Assembly: GCA_008711295.1 (NCBI GenBank)
Contig: VUYV01000392.1
Coordinates: 303,022 to 367,021 of the forward strand
Length of the DNA: 64,000 nucleotides
Direction of reading: 5' to 3'
From: Anarhynchus alexandrinus
Lineage: Eukaryota > Chordata > Aves > Charadriiformes > Charadriidae
The notes beneath the pieces are model-generated. The model saw only the letters and a program-made list of their open reading frames with translations, searched no databases and was not told where the DNA came from. Made by a program: the position numbers and the translations under genes. Positions 12,775-25,300 of the stretch are shown here, in pieces (positions within the stretch are counted from its first letter, which is position 1; every line of letters begins with the position of its first letter).

Positions 12775-13520
12775 ACTGGTAGGGGTTGGAAGGGACCTTC
12801 GGAGATCATCCAGTCCAACACCCTACCAGAGCAGGGTCACGCAGAGCAGGTTGGCCAGGAACACATCCAGGTGGGTTTGGAATGTCTCCAGAGAAGGAGA
12901 CTCCACAGCCTCTCTGGGCAGCCTGTGCCAGTGCTCTGCCACCCGCACAGGAAAGAAGTTTTTCCTCACGTTCAGACTGAATTTCCCGTGTTCCAGTTTG
13001 TGCTCATTGCCCCTTGTCCTGTTGCTGGACACCACTGAAGAGAGTCTGGCCCCATCCTCTTGCCACCTGCCCTTTAGATATTATCAGCATTGATGAGATC
13101 CCCTCTCGGCCTTCTCTTCTCCAGGCTGAACAGCCCCGGGGCTCTCAGCCCTTCCTCGTCAGAGAGGTGCTCCGATGCCTTGATCATCTTTGTAGCCCTT
13201 TGCTGGACCCTCTCCAGCAGTTCTCTGTCTTTCTTGAACCGGGGAGCCCAGAACTGGACACAGTACTCCAGATGTGGCCTCCCCAGGGCAGAGCAGAGGG
13301 GGAGGATGACCTCCCTCGACCTGCTGGCCACACTCTGCTTGATGCCCCCCAGGATGCCATTGGCCTTCTTGGCCACCAGGGCACATTGCTGGCCCATGGT
13401 CATCCTGTTGTCCACCAGGACTCCCAGGTCCCTCTCAGCAGAGCTGCTTTCCAGCAGGTCAAGCCCTAACCTGTACCAGTGTATGGGGTTATTCCTCCCG
13501 AGGTGCAGGACCCTGAAGTG
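12775..13520 (-). repeat. CR1 LINE fragment with the C-terminal end of the reverse-transcriptase ORF
   Basis: About 745 bp of CR1 in minus orientation. The 3' UTR starts at GGTTGGAAGGGACCTTC and the 5' truncation is near 13520. Read on the minus strand, 13074-13520 translates with typical CR1 ORF2 C-terminal motifs: [53 protein letters not shown]. Only the tail of the ORF remains, so the copy cannot move by itself. The frame is unusually intact, which suggests a fairly young insertion. Confidence 0.93.
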
Positions 13521-15414
13521 CAGATGCTCGCTGCAGCCCCCTGCCCCAGCAGGTAGTCCAAAGGGCTGCTGTGGTCCAGCATCAGGTGAAGTCACCCATA
13601 AGGAGCAGGTTTGTGTTTGGGTAGGCTGCAGGATCAGGTCTGTATGCATGTCTACCTGGAGACACGCTCTGACAGCTGAAGATGACTAAAGACACACCAC
13701 TGCGTTAGGAATCAGATGTGTTTATTCAGGAAAACACCCATGCCCCCAATATTTAAACTGCAATAATTAACATAGAGCGATTTCATTTCACATGATATAA
13801 TTATTGTGACATTTCATATGTGTCTATTGCTAAAGCCCCCAGTGAACTGTCTCACAACACAGTTGGTTTATACATGAAAAAAATACCCTTTAAATATAAA
13901 GGCTTTGCTATACTGCACACAATTCTGCTTGCCAGAGGCAAAAGTTCTGCTCTTCTACCACTGTCAAGCTCGAGGAACTTGGTTGAAGCCCCTGGAATTA
14001 CATTCATATAAAGTAGTAAAAAATTGCATAAAATTCTCTTTTTTCAGCATTGAACTTATTCTTCCTCTAAAGCATAAGCTTTAGAAACCCCTATTTTCAG
14101 ATGGTTGCATATGCCAATATTCACTTGTATCCTTGGAGTCAGAGCTTTGGTAGAGCTCATTTAACTGTTCGAACAGTTGGGGTTTTTTTCTGAATTCTTC
14201 ACACTTCTTTGGTTTCTTTCCTTCCCGCCCCGCCCCTCCCCCCTTACTTTATATTTTATTTGCTTTTCCCCATCCATTTTCATGCAGGAATAGAGGCTGA
14301 AAAATAGAAGCAAAGAGGGGAAGAAGCAAAATAACAGAAACACGAGGAAATTAAAAATATGTAAACTGAAGGGATGAAAAAAAAATCAGATATTTACTAA
14401 ACAGTTTTAGATGAGAAAAAGGTTGCTTCAAAACCTAAGTATTGAATTGGTGCCTAATTCCAAACTGTTGCTCTCCCTCTATCAGTTCTGGACAAGTCCA
14501 AGCAAGAGGTGCTGGTGGGTATGAAAATGACCGAAGCAGGAAAATCTTACTCTTTTGCATCCATAAATCTAACAAGATTAGATTGTTATTAGTTGCAATT
14601 CGTGTTTTACCTTACAAACGTATTCTGCTGGAGAGCCGTGGGCTTCCCATGAGCCCCACACAGCCTCAAAGCACAGGCAGCACTCTGTGAAGCTGTAGAA
14701 AGTGTCCATAAGGTATCAGTAGAAAGCGTCCATAAATTATAAATCCACAGATTAAATAATCTTTTATTTATCTTGTATTGAATGAAGCTGTTGAGACTGA
14801 GAACCCGTTGACCAGACTGAGTAAAGGCTCACTCAGCAGTTGATGATGTCCTACCTAGGCAGCTATTTTGGGAGCTCTGACTCGCCTCCTGGGTGTTCCT
14901 GCTTCACGCTGGCTATAGAGGGAAATAGGGATCCTAAATTTAGACGCTGTGGGCATGGCTGAAGGGAAATGGTGTGTCAACACTGCAGGATATGGCATCT
15001 CGGGAAAAGCTGATGACTTTACCCACGGTGCACAACGTCCTCGTCTTACAACAGAGGGGGGTGGGCGCAGCGTGCCATGAGCCCTTTGCAGCCCGGAGGG
15101 GATGTGAGCGTGGAGGGGGTGAAGCTCTGGCCCTGATGTAAATGTGGGGCTCTGGGCACCCACCACCTCCGCTCTCCTTGGAAGCACCTGAATTTCAGAA
15201 CGTGCTGTGCTGACTTTCTTTGGTCTGTACCCTCCTCCACCCCACACCTTCGAGCTCCTGGAATCAGGGCTGAAAAGAGAAATTGGGAATTTAAACCACA
15301 TGGAGCAACCCCAGGAGGGGGGGAGGAGGGCACGGCTGCAGAATACACTCTTCCGAAACATTTTTCCAAGACCCTGCATCCTCACAGTCCATCACACATT
15401 CTTGAAATTGAGCC

Positions 15415-15482
15415 TATTATGACCATAAAGAGGCAAGGCTGGAAGAGGTTTTGAAGTCACTGAGTGCAACTCCTTCTGTCAC
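15415..15482 (-). repeat. Probable decayed CR1 3' end
   Basis: GGCTGGAAGAGGTTTTGAAGTCACTGAGTGCAACTCC resembles the CR1 3' end (TTGGAAGGGACCT...ATCATCTAGTCCAACC) in minus orientation with many changes. Short and diverged. Confidence 0.45.
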
Positions 15483-16944
15483 AAGTGTCGCTTGTCAGAA
15501 TTTGCATTTTTACAGTTAGTCCTCCTACAGAAGATGCCTTTGCTTTGAGGGTTTTCCTCGCTATTCGCACCAAACATAAGTTGTGTCACTTCCAGTTTTT
15601 AAAGACCTGGTAGTAAGGCCTAGTTAGAGGTCCCAAAATGCAAAGGCTTCTTATTCGTTTTGCTTTTTGGTTGGTTATTTGTGTTGACTGGTCCCTTTCT
15701 TACTCTAACTTCAGGATAGGCTGCTTGAAAAAAACCAGAGCCACTTGTAATTTTTGCATCTAATAACATCACGAAGAATAATAATATTAATTTAAGAGGA
15801 TGAGCAAGCGGCCGAGGATTTTGCAGAATGCTGTTTGCTCTCCGAAGGAGAGAGCGTGAGAGGCACCCAGAGTCAGGTAGGCACCTTGCAGAAGGAGGTC
15901 AATGCACTGTTGATCCAAGTGAGGTCTTTAAAATAGGACTGCTGTGCATTTTTAGGTAGCACACAGCCCCCGGGTTGGCTCGTGGCCCGGTAGAGGATTT
16001 CTCTCTAAGGAACTATGATATCCCACTACTGTGGGAAGTACTGAGGAAAACAAAATAAAACAAAACCAGAAGTGAAGGGAAAGCAAAACTCCCAAGTCCC
16101 TCAGTAAAGCACTTGCAGAGCCTAAATAACGAATCTGTGTCGGATAAGCCGTGACCTAATTTTAACATCCGAGCTTTGAGGAGTTTGGGTTCAGGCCGAT
16201 TTCACGGGAGGTGTCATCAAGCCTTGTGAAGTCTAATTGCAATCCTGGTTTCAAAGTCTTCGCAGCTTTGGTGAGGTTCAGCTCCAGCTCTGAAATCTCT
16301 GAAACTAAACTTGATCTGATTTCGGTTTGCTGCCCCCGGGTGAGCTTGGATGGAAGTGTATTGCATCGACTTGACTTCTATTTAAGTGCCTATTAAAATT
16401 TTCTATGGCAATTAACAACGGCCAGAATTAAGCCAATAACAAGCATTCTTTTCCTATCAACCAAGATTAGAAATAATGGCATATATTAACTCCTGAGCCA
16501 AACAGAAAACAATTTAAGAGTGCAACTTTTTCAGTGTCTGAGAAGGGCCCCGAAACCTCAACAGAGCAGACTTGCTTGTGAGATTGCTGATGTTTCCTGT
16601 TTCTGGTCAAGTTAGCAATAGAGCATACGCACAGAAAGCCACACGTTCGCCACATCTGAGGACAAGGGGAGACATTTTCACAATTTCTCCGTGACTTCAG
16701 TGCTTTCGGTAGTGCCCCCTTTCTCATGGCCTGCGCCCCGGGGTGGGGAACCGGGGCGGGGGCTGCAGGTCTGAGGTGCTCCTCAGAAGAGCAAGGACCC
16801 TCCTGCAGAAAAGCTCATCTGCTGCCAACGGTGAAGCGGAGACCGTTGGAAGGGGTTGTTCCCCAAAGTGCGTTGGTGGTGATGTTCCTGCAAAGACGTG
16901 GCGTTGTGCGAAAGATCAGCCTGGAGGGGTTTTTTGGGGTTTTC

Positions 16945-16960
16945 TTTTTTTTTTTTTTTN
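16945..16960. repeat. Poly-T tract ending in one N
   Basis: T homopolymer with an uncalled base at 16960, preceded by alternating G and T runs. Confidence 0.9.
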
Positions 16961-18189
16961 TACAGGATTGTTGTCAAAAAGGACCTGCTTCAAAAAAACT
17001 AGGAAATAAGAGATGGAAAAAGGATGAAAGAGTGACGTGACTTGGAGTCTGCCAGAAAGAGGGGAGGCTGCTGCTTGGCTCAGGACCTCGTTTCAGTGAA
17101 AGCTATTTAACATTTTTATAACTGATGGCAAAATTGCACACTATTAATGGGCTCTCTTTATGGCTATAATTTATTCTTATTTCTCAGAGGCAACAGACTA
17201 GAGGCCAGATTGCTTTATTCTGTGGTATTAAAAAGCCTGGGGCTGAGAAGCTTAGCACTGCTTTGTCAGGATTTTCTCCATCTGGCGAAATAATAGAATA
17301 AAATCATCCTATGCAGAGAGCTGCTTTATTTTTTAAAAGAATGGTCTTTCTCTTTCAATTCAAAGCCTTCAGGAGAAGGTGGTGGGGGTGGGATGCGTGA
17401 GTAAATGCGTATTTTCATTCATTAGCTGCCTTGTGTATAGTGAGCAGCTATGATTCCTGACTGCCAGGCTTGCTTTAACTTCTCCGGGCATCAGTCGTGC
17501 CCATCGAGGTGGAGGCAGATAGCGGTTGGAAACCCTGTTCAGAGACGTGAGAGATTTAGAGTGTCCAGAGGGGTGAGGAGATCCCAGTGGAGGTCGCAAT
17601 GTCATAGGCAGTGTAAGCTGACTCTTATAAAATACATTTCTTTTCTTTAAGGGGAAAAGAAAGAAAGAAAGAAAACACGGATTTAGTTTTCTTCTTTTCC
17701 TTTTTCTCCCCCCAACCATTAAAAAAACCCCCAGACCTTAGTAGGATCTCAGGGATGAAGGGAAAAGAGGAAAGAGTGACCTGGTACCAGCTTTTGTGAC
17801 TTTTTGGTCCCTTCCCTCCCCACACTGTAAAAATTACATTTCAAGTAAATGCCTGTGCTACTGCAATTCATAGAATAAGACGGCCTGAGATTACTCTTTT
17901 ATCCTTCATTATCTGAGCTTTCCAGTAAGGCAGAGAAGCTCAGATAACATCTATCCTCTGGACTGCCCAAACACCACAGCTCTCAGCTGAGGGCCAGGTC
18001 TGAAATTGTCTTTGGGACAGTCTGGAGCTCAGATCTAAATCCTGGATTTTCAGAAAGTGCGGGTGTTCGAGGTGTACTCACGCACCCGAGTGGTCTGGTG
18101 TCACGTGGGGCACTGTCAAACAGGCGGGACAGGATTCAAGGAAAATGTATCGTAATGAACTTTGTTAAGTGGCACAACTAGATTACTAT

Positions 18190-18195
18190 TTTAAT
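18190..18195 (-). terminator. Candidate poly(A) signal ATTAAA for TNFSF8
   Basis: On the minus strand ATTAAA lies about 790 bp beyond the TNFSF8 stop, a plausible 3' UTR length. Another candidate, AATAAA, is at 17219-17214. Neither can be preferred from sequence alone, so the 3' end stays open. Confidence 0.25.
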
Positions 18196-18980
18196 ATTTG
18201 TTATGACAAGGTCTAGAAACCCCAAGTGAGAACAGCGGCTGAACACTGTGCATACATGAAGCCTCTGCCCCAAATTGCTTAATATTTAAATAGAAAAGAC
18301 AGATAAGTAGTGAAAAGGAAGTAGAGACTTGGAAGTAAATTGCATAAAGTCCATAGCAGAATGCAGCACAGAAATATTCTGTAAGTCCTGTATCTCCTAC
18401 GTCCTGTCCCAGAGTTTTAGCTACCAGCCTGAGAGTCAATGCTCTCATCATCTTTGCTTTCGTATGATCTATCCATAAACCCACTCTAGAGCTGTCTTTG
18501 CGTGCTACAGTTGTAAAGCAAGCCTTGATTACAAGCTCTGACTGTTAGTTTTTTGGAAAGACCATGTCAAAATACTACTCCATAAAATTCAGTTAAAAGG
18601 ATTTCCCTGTCTCCTGACCACAGGCACCTTGCCAGCGCTCCATTAGCCAAAAAGTCTCGATATTGCATATTCTTCCCATAATCTGGTTATGTTTAACTCT
18701 GTGTTTACACAGTATCGTTTTGAGGAACCATTGGCAGATCTGTGGGTTATATGCTGGGTAGTCCAACAACAATCCTACCCTGAGCCAAAACCAGAGGAAT
18801 CTGTCAGGTGTGGGTCTTGCAGTGTTTTAGGTTTCGTTCTGGGACACTCACAAAGTTCCTTGTTTACCCTAGCGATGAGGTAAGATAGGAAATTCAAAAC
18901 AAGGTGCTGCCTAGTAAAAGCAGGCTACTGTTGTTCAGAGAAAGGTAAATCTGGGCAGCAGTGGGAAGTCGGAGAGCCGC

Positions 18981-19378
18981 TCACATTTCATCGCTATACC
19001 TCAAGACCCCAAGAACGTTATCATTGGGAAGAGAAATTTCATTCAAGAAATTAGGATGATTAAGTGTTACTGATATTCGGTCCTTCACATTCAGGTATGC
19101 CAAATGGAGCTGGAGCAAGGTCTTAAAAGTCTTTTCTTGGCACCTTTCTGATGCGCACCACGTGAATAACATTTGCCTGTCGACTTTGTCATTCACAAGG
19201 AGCTCTATCTTGAGGTCTGTGGGGTTATTTGAACAGTTGGGAAAATGAAAGTTCAAATGGCAATAGATCAAGTAGACGCCTTGTTTCCTTATCACCAGCT
19301 CTTCGCTCTTGCACTCGATGTCTTCACAAATACCCTTCTCGACCAAGCTCAGTTTTGAACTGTTTACTGGGTTGGACA
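18981..19378 (-). CDS. TNFSF8: TNFSF8 exon 4: TNF homology domain and stop
   Basis: Terminal coding exon: the acceptor CCTTTCTAG|TG completes a valine codon with the last base of exon 3, and the frame runs to TGA at 18983-18981. It encodes residues 106-236. Family features seen are the strand pair VYLIYCHLNF (human LYFIICQLQF), DLKIELLVN (human DLKLELLIN) and the C-terminal NVLGVLRYS (human NVLSIFLYS). Sequons lie at N110 and N152. Cysteines at 122 and 127 have no equivalent in the human protein as I recall it; 144, 153 and 179 fall near human cysteines. Confidence 0.93.
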
Positions 19379-22300
19379 CTAGAAAGGAAAGCAAACAAGT
19401 TTTAAAATGAGCCACTGAGCTCTAGTGACCTGATTGCAGCCTTATGTGACTCGCAGCAGCGTGTTTCCTGGTACATGGAGATACCTGGTCAGTGGGTTTC
19501 CTGCAGGAAGCTCCAAGAAAAGGTCCTGGGCAGACGGTTGGGGGTGCACACAGGGAAGTGGGGTGTTAAAAAGTTCCAAGGACTACCACAGCCCTTGGGA
19601 AATCCAAGACAGGGAGATGCAGTGATAAAGGCCTTCTGCAATATTTGAAGGGAAATAATGGAGATGTATATTCGTGTGTTTGTGTGGGGAAAGTACCTCT
19701 TTATTTATTTTTTCTTAGCAAGTTAAAAAAACAAGTTTATGTGATCAGATAGGGGGTTTAATGTGATCAGATAGGGGGGTTAACAAACACACCCACAGTT
19801 CAGGAAAGCTAAGGATTTTTTTCCTATAAAATGCCCATTTGGTCAAAAAGCTGTTTGCCACTGAAACCAGTTTGAATGACACGAACAGCCTGCTCTTCAG
19901 CCAGCTCTGCAATGTCTCTTTGCCAACACTTGCCCTCCACTGGGCTCCCCACTGACCTCTCATGTACGCAGCGGCTCTCTTGGTCGGGAAATTCTGTAGG
20001 ATGCTTAAATGGTCTTCGGAGGTGTTCCCTGAAGGAAACAACAGATTAAGTGACCACTCCTGATTTTTTTTTTTTGTACTGTAAAACGCTGTCAGCATTT
20101 GGCACCTCACTTATTTGCTATAACTGTGCTATGGACAAGCTCCACAGCAGCAGCTCCGACGCAACAAGCAGCAGCAGCTAGAACAGCACGGAGGAGAGCT
20201 GGTTCTTACCCCTTGGCTGATAATATCTAATCTGCACAGGGAATTTATAGCAGCATAACTCAGTTGGTAAATTTATAACAGTCTAAAGCTCTGATAAATT
20301 GCAGCTACCAGTCCAAAAGATTGTATTTCTTATTCTCCTTCTTACAAATAGAAATTATGTGCAGCTAAGCTTGATTTAACCAAATTATTTGTATGGTGAA
20401 ATTACAGACAGAAGCTTTTAACCGTTTAAGTGGAACATACTTCTGAAAATGGCTCTTTGGGTGCTTTTGAAACGTTGCTCTGTTCTCTCACAGTTAAAAC
20501 GTGGATGTCGCCAGGACTTCGGGTGAAGTTGTGGGTTGTTCAGACCCGCAAGCTGCCTGCTGGAGGAGCCGGGACAGCTTTGTCGCTGCCTGCGCGCCTT
20601 CCTGCACAGCCACAACGGCGGGGAAGGGGCTCGCACAGCGCCGGCACCACGGTTAGGGGCAGGAGGCAGCTGCGTGTCACGGGAATGCCCCCAAAATCCA
20701 AGCGCCGGAGCGGGGAGGCGCCGGGGCTGCCCCGCCGCGCAGCGCCCGGCGGCGGCGGCTCCGTCCCGGGGCGTGCGGGGACGGCTCCCTCCCACGGCCG
20801 CGCCCGGGACTGCCGCGGCTCCGCGCCCCGGGACGGTGTCCCGTCTCCTGCATCCCGGCTCCGCGGCCCTGGGATGCACCTCGGCTCTGCATCCCGGTGT
20901 CCCATCTCCTGCACCCCAGTACCGCATCCTGGGACGGCATCCCAGGGTCTGCATCCCAGAACCACAGCCCGGAACAGCATCCCAGGCCCTGCATCCCAGC
21001 TCTGCATCCTGATGTCCCATCTCCTGCATCTTGGCTCCGCATTCTGGGATGGCATCCCAGGCCCTGCATCCTGGCATCGCATCCCAGGATGGCATCCCAG
21101 GCCCTGCATCCCAGCACTGCATCCCAGTGTCCCATCTCCTGCATCCCAGTTCTGCATCCTGGAATGGCATCCTGCATCCCAGCACTGCGTCTCAGAATGG
21201 TACCCCAGACCCTGCATCCCAGCACCACATCCAAGTGTCCCATCTCCTGCATCTCAGCACCACACCCTGGGACAGCATCCCAGGCCCTGCATCCGGGCAC
21301 CTCATCCTGGTATCCCCGCTCCTGCATCCCAGACCCTGCACCCCACCACTTCCCCTTGCATTTCCCTCCTTTCCAGCCACATTTCACCTTCCCATCTGCT
21401 CAGTGTAAGCTTTTTCTTCTCTCATCTTAGTGGGCATTCAGTGAATGGCACTGATTATTCCTGCTTTGTTTTATGATTGTATAGATCAGAGTTTGTACTG
21501 CCCTATACAGCCCACAGACATATAGATACACAGACAAGATATAGATTCTGGAAAATAATGTATATCCCAGTGGCTGCAACCAGACAGGTTGTCATGGTTT
21601 CGGCTGGGATGAGGTTGACTTTCTTGCTAGCAGCTGGTATAGTGCTCTGGTTTGGATTTGGGATGAGGGTGATGTTGATAGCACACCGATGGTTTTTGTT
21701 GCTGAGCAGCCAAGGCCTTTTCTGCTCCTCACACCGCCCCGCCAGCGAGGGCTGGGGGGGCACAAAAAGTTGGGAGGAGACACAGCCGGGACAGCCGACC
21801 CCAACTGACCAAAGGGATACTCCATGCCATGCGACATTATGTCAGTATATAAAGCTGGGGGGAGAAGAAGGAAGGGGGGGACGTTCGGAGTTACAGAACG
21901 CAAAGTTTTCTTTGCTTGCATGGGCAGCTTTTGCACTACCTATTAAACTGTCTTTATCTCAACCCACAAGTTTTTTCTCACTTTTACTTTTCTCATTCTC
22001 TTCCCCATCCCACCTGGGGGGAGTGAGCGAGTGTGGGGTTAAATCACGCCACAGGTGAATGGTTATTTCTCACTGCATTGGCTCTCCTTTACACCTCCTG
22101 GCCCTGCTGCAGCTGTGGAAGGGATGTGCAGAGGAGCTCATATGGGAGATGATTGGGAATTTCCTGTGTTTTATTCTACAGTTGAACACTAGGCATTAAG
22201 AATAAAGGCAATTCAGTAAAGCCTTACCAAATTATACTCCCCTCTCCCAGGGTACACAAATCACCAAAGTTTTCCTGTTACTCAGTGTATAAAATTGGTG

Positions 22301-25300
22301 TAAGAGTCTCCCACCCTACAAGGCGGTGGACCTTGTAGGTCTGGTTAATACACACAACTAAATTCGACTAAATCTTGATGCTACTCCATGACATAAGATG
22401 ACATGTTTCTTGTTCCTTACATGAACAAGAAGGAGTCTACTAAATGCAGAGCAAGACAAGGATCTTAAGTTTCATAGGATTCCTGAAACTACAGGGACAA
22501 GAGACTCCCAAAAAAGAGATTCAAATCTCCAGACCTTTGCAGTATCTGCATGGCCCGATTTCTAAAAGGTCCTTGATCAGGAGGATGGGTAAATCGGGGA
22601 GAAGCTGGTCCCCTGCACAAGTCCCCCTGATTGGTGATTTGTAACATCGCACCCTTTGGACTCACTGTTAGAGAAGGAAGCTGTGGATATCTTGAAAGAG
22701 TTGCAGTCTTTCTCTGATTTCAGTAGTTGAAACACTTTTGAGGGAAGCAGGTGCTCACTGCGCTCCAGGAGTGAGTAAGCTGTGTATCGAAGTCCCTTGG
22801 CTGCGCTGGAAATCCCCAAAGAAAAACCAAAGCCTGCTTTCCTGATGTTAGTCATGTCAATATAGTGTTCTAGTGAGTACACAGACACCACAGAGATGCG
22901 GAGATATGGCATAGGATAGGAGAAAACCCTTCTGGCCCTTATTTCAAATTAAAGCTGTTGCAGTGGTTACAACAGCCTCTGGTAATGCGTCGTCAGCGCC
23001 CTGAGCCTACTCTCATTACAGGTGTCCTGCAAGAAAGGAGAGCATTTTTACAGAAATTTGGTGGCGTTTAGGGGGTTTACCCTATAAAGCAGAAAATCCC
23101 CTGCTGCTCAAGCAGGCTTTGGGAGCTGCAGCCCTGCAACCTCTGCTAAGCAAGCGAAGTGCTGTGGGTGCACAGAGAGAGCCCGGTGCTGCCGGGAGCC
23201 CCATCCGTCCTGAGCTGTCTCAGGATATTCACGGCATCTCTCCAGACCTGCCCCTCACTGATCTAGCTGCACTTTGCGTTTCCAAAGCTGTACTTACATT
23301 TATTGATGTCAGCAAGTTGTGTGTGTGTGTGTGTGTGTGTTTAAACCATTTATTTTGTGACATCAGCTGTGTTTCTGAGAAGGCAAGTTATGGAAAAAAA
23401 AATTGTTTTATAGAGACATTTCCTGTTCTCGCTCTGCTGAGGCAGCTTATAACTGTTTGCTCGTTTTATATCTCAAGTTAATTCTTTTATCTGAAACAAT
23501 TCAGCAGAAGCGAGGAGAGACTGGAATTATTAGAGTTTCAGGCCTGATCGATGGATGTGTTCAATCACATCACCTAATTGGCTTTGCACCAGTAACAGTG
23601 TAAATCAGAGGTAATCCCACTGAAGTCAATAGGATTATATGAGCTTAAAAATACTGTGAGAAGGAGGAAAAGCAAAGCCACATTTGGGACTAAGTACCAG
23701 GGAGACCACACTGGTTTCATTGTCTGCTGCCGTGCACGGAGGCTGTAGATCAGCCTTCTTTAAGGAAACCTGCTGACAAGGAAGGAGTCTTAGTAGGAAG
23801 CCATTTGGGCTATTTTGTCCTAAAGAAGCCATCAGGACATCATTCGCTTTTGTCTTCCTGTCCCTTTTTGCCATAGGATGAGCTTCCACAGGGTACAGCC
23901 CTGAGGGAAAGGGTTAGACTATTTCTACTTGAGCTTAATGCAGCTTTTTCCCACTGAGCCAAAGGGGACGCGCCGCAGGACATGGAAATGGGACTGGGAG
24001 GAGCTGCAGCCTCACTAACGCTCCCGTGATTTCCACCTGCGGTGCAAAATGGAAAGAGCCTCATCAAAACGCAGTAGGAGCCTGTCCAGCCAGGAGGAGC
24101 CCAGGGGCTGTGGGACATGAGGACACATGGGCTGCTGCCAGCCAGGTCCAAGGAGATGTGGCTCTGCCAGGGGAACTCTCACGCTGCTGCCTGCCTCAGT
24201 TTCCCCACCACTGAGATGGGTATAACAGGAGCACGGACAAAGGGCAGTGAAACCAAGAGCTGAAAGTGGCATACCAGAGCTGCTATCCACACAGGGAAAG
24301 CCCCTCAAATGGGGTTTCTGAAGCTTGTCCTAGTACCAGTCCTCTCTTACAGCGAGGTTCCTGCGCAGTGTGCGTGGCGTTACAGCTCGCTGGAGGCTCA
24401 GTGCGGACGGGCACGAGAGCAGGTCAAAAACCAAAGTAAAGAAGTACAAGCAGGCAGCAATCAGCTTTCTATTCCTCCCTACTCCCCACAGATTTAAGTG
24501 CTTATAAAAATAGGCAAGGTGATTTCACACATCCCTGTCAACATGCTACACTTAGCAGAACTTGCCTAATTTTATTTCTCAGCAGCCGCTATCTGAAGTC
24601 CTCATAGCCGTCTTTAACCCTCTCCTTCCAGTTAAGTGTCCTGCAAACAGCTGCCCAGCTGTGTGATGCTGTGACAAGTCCCAGCCAGGTGACATCCCCT
24701 CCTGGGCTCAGTGGCAGAGCTGGGCTGTGCTCATGGCTGTGCCTGTCACACACCCACCGAGTGCCTTTGGTCCTCAAGAGCCCGAGGACTGTCACTCTGG
24801 TCCTGTGCATTGGTTTGGGGCTGAACTCAATGTTACCTCCTTCCAAAAATGTAGGCTTTAGAAGTATCCCTTTCCTTCCTCCAAATTTAGGACGAAGCTC
24901 TTATGAACTCATCACTGCACACCTGACTACCGCAAAACTCGTAGAGTTTAAGGCCAAAATAATTCAAGTCTCTAGTCTGCTCATCAGTATAGCATAGGGC
25001 ACGTAATTTCATGATCTGTTCATCTCTCTATATATTCATCTCTATATATATTTTCATCTATAACTTGCGTTTTAAGTATTGGAGAGACAGAAGATCTAAC
25101 CTTCAGCATTTTGTAGCAATACCGATCATCTCAATATTAATTAAATAAGCAACCGGCCCCCGTTATGACTAACTGGAATCTGTCTCGCTGCAGTTTCCTC
25201 CGGATGCTTGCCTAGGAGGATGCCCGTGTGGTCTTTCTAACATTTGCAAGCCCAGACTTGCCAAAATTTTTCAAACTGAGAAACCCAGCTCATTTGCCCC

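Larger units (their letters stand above)
13521..18980. other. Intergenic and TNFSF8 3' flank
   Basis: Holds a 16-bp palindrome (14163-14178), a decayed CR1 end and a poly-T tract. The part nearest 18980 is presumably TNFSF8 3' UTR, whose end cannot be fixed here. TNFSF15, the expected downstream neighbour, was not recognised. Confidence 0.55.

Noticed and set aside
12823..13649. CR1-derived open frames as a host gene
   Set aside because: The motifs are those of the CR1 ORF2 C-terminus in a 5'-truncated LINE; there is no start or host exon structure.
1..18980. TNFSF15 exons (expected neighbour downstream of TNFSF8)
   Set aside because: No TNF-domain motifs other than those of TNFSF8 were seen on either strand.
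19745..20110. 121-codon minus-strand open frame as a single exon
   Set aside because: Only 19957-20028 is exon 3 of TNFSF8; the remainder lies beyond its acceptor and donor and is intron.
20430..21476. 348-codon open frame on the plus strand, with 225-255-codon frames on the minus strand
   Set aside because: All run through the CpG block and GCATCC minisatellite, which lack stop codons in several frames. Composition is low complexity and no domain is recognisable.
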